DNA from: Anabaena sphaerica FACHB-251
Lineage (GTDB): Bacteria > Cyanobacteriota > Cyanobacteriia > Cyanobacteriales > Nostocaceae
NCBI RefSeq assembly: GCF_014696825.1
Contig: NZ_JACJQU010000001.1
Coordinates: 372,001 to 436,000 of the forward strand
Direction: 5' to 3'
Length of the DNA: 64,000 bases
Both the position numbers and the translations under genes were made by a program. Numbering within the stretch: position 1 is the stretch's first letter; each line of letters begins with the position of its first letter. This document shows positions 63,162 through 64,000 of this stretch, piece after piece. Under the pieces are notes generated by a model. The model searched no databases and was not told the DNA's origin. It saw only the letters and a list, made by a program, of their open reading frames with translations.

Positions 63162-64000
63162 GTGATTAGAGTTGCAATCAATGGTTTCGGGCGCATTGGA
63201 CGGAACTTCGCACGCTGCTGGGTGGGTAGAGAGAATAGCCAAATTGAGCTTGTGGCTATCAATGACACCTCTGACCCTAGAACCAATGCTCACCTCCTCA
63301 GATATGACTCCATGCTAGGGAGGTTACAAAATGCCGATATTAGTGCAGATGATAATTCCATCACCGTCAATGGTAAGACGATTAAATGCGTATCTGATCG
63401 CAACCCAGATAACTTGCCCTGGAAAGAGTGGAACATTGACCTGATTATTGAATCAACTGGTGTTTTTACCAGCAAAGAAGGGGCAATGAGGCACGTAAAT
63501 GCTGGTGCTAAGAAGGTTCTGATTACCGCCCCTGGTAAAAATGAAGATGGTACTTTTGTGATGGGTGTGAATCATCATGATTATGATCACAACCTACATA
63601 ACATCATTAGTAATGCCAGCTGTACTACTAACTGTTTGGCTCCTATTGCGAAGGTGTTAAATGAGAAATTTGGCATCATCAAAGGCACAATGACCACCAC
63701 CCACAGCTACACTGGAGACCAGCGTTTATTAGACGCTTCTCACCGTGATTTGCGTCGGGCCAGAGCAGCAGCTATTAACATTGTTCCCACCTCCACTGGA
63801 GCAGCAAAAGCAGTAGCTCTGGTACTCCCAGACCTGAAGGGTAAGCTGAATGGTGTAGCTTTACGTGTACCCACCCCCAATGTTTCCATGGTGGATTTTG
63901 TGGTTCAGGTTGAGAAGCGCACTATTACTGAAGAAGTTAACCAAGCCCTTAAAGATGCTTCTGAAGGACCACTCAAAGGCATTTTAGGTTACAGCGAACT
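63162..64000 (+). CDS. gap2: glyceraldehyde-3-phosphate dehydrogenase, Gap2 type (partial)
   Basis: A GTG start at 63162 has GAGGG 9 bases upstream. The frame runs 279 codons to the window edge. [15 protein letters not shown] binds the nucleotide, the active Cys154 is in SNASCTTNC, and [24 protein letters not shown] is the family core. Residues [17 protein letters not shown] match the Gap2/plastid GapA-type enzyme, which uses NADP in the Calvin cycle, rather than the glycolytic Gap1. The C-terminal 55-60 residues lie outside the window. Confidence 0.93.
   Translation, partial: MIRVAINGFGRIGRNFARCWVGRENSQIELVAINDTSDPRTNAHLLRYDSMLGRLQNADISADDNSITVNGKTIKCVSDRNPDNLPWKEWNIDLIIESTGVFTSKEGAMRHVNAGAKKVLITAPGKNEDGTFVMGVNHHDYDHNLHNIISNASCTTNCLAPIAKVLNEKFGIIKGTMTTTHSYTGDQRLLDASHRDLRRARAAAINIVPTSTGAAKAVALVLPDLKGKLNGVALRVPTPNVSMVDFVVQVEKRTITEEVNQALKDASEGPLKGILGYSE

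Overview
The window is a piece of a filamentous cyanobacterial chromosome, most likely from a heterocyst-forming Nostocales genus of the Anabaena/Nostoc group. The evidence is a psbA gene for the D1 reaction-centre protein, cofG, an IctB-type membrane protein, a cyanoexosortase, DUF3370 and other cyanobacterial families, a Gap2-type GAPDH close to the Anabaena form, low GC content, scattered HIP1 octamers (GCGATCGC), and many heptamer tandem arrays (CCCCAGT, GATTGGT, TTCCCTG) between genes.

Layout. 0-8 kb, all minus strand: genes I associate with DNA phosphorothioation (Dnd/Dpt), namely a restriction helicase, a DndD-like SMC ATPase with a coupled 57-residue ORF, a dnd-associated protein 4 and the N-terminus of a sulfur-recognition/HNH-type nuclease. 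A Uma2 nuclease and an SLH-DUF3370 envelope protein sit among them. 8-10 kb: lexA with a candidate LexA box, argF and tRNA-Thr(TGT). 10-18.3 kb: accessory genes, including an aldo/keto reductase, a DCL-family protein, an orphan antitoxin-like ORF, an orphan nucleotidyltransferase, DUF4336, a Panacea/RelE-like toxin-antitoxin pair, DUF2805 and a DUF697-type GTPase. 18.6-26.6 kb: housekeeping (radC, RNase II, rpsR-rpmG, an RDD protein, moeA, a B12-binding radical SAM enzyme). 27-29.1 kb: a DUF433/DUF5615 toxin-antitoxin pair and a HEPN-motif protein. 29.3-37.1 kb: hemE with an SDR, a sugar-binding lipoprotein, a methyltransferase/glycosyltransferase pair, an S66 peptidase and aroC.

37.3-41.9 kb is a compact candidate defence island. 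Two ATPase-TOPRIM-like gene pairs face each other, each with a 4-bp start/stop overlap, followed by a DUF1778-GNAT toxin-antitoxin pair. The second ATPase pair is bracketed by near-identical 31-bp direct repeats. 42.1-44.9 kb: psbA (Glu130 form) with a recognisable promoter and terminator, then cofG. 44.9-51.7 kb: an exopolysaccharide/cyanoexosortase cluster (Wzz-like protein, SLBB exporter, exosortase partner, cyanoexosortase A, DegT aminotransferase). 52.5-64 kb: a GAF histidine-kinase-like protein that lacks its phosphoacceptor His, ictB, a possible IS200/IS605-TnpB remnant, a WGxxGxxG protein, smpB, an Rre1/Ycf29-like regulator, a low-molecular-weight phosphatase, YbaB, murB, murC, nadD and the start of gap2.

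Family names come from recognising sequence motifs by eye. No database search was run. Start codons were adjusted where an upstream TTG/GTG start looked less likely than an internal ATG/GTG with a better ribosome site or a 4-bp overlap.
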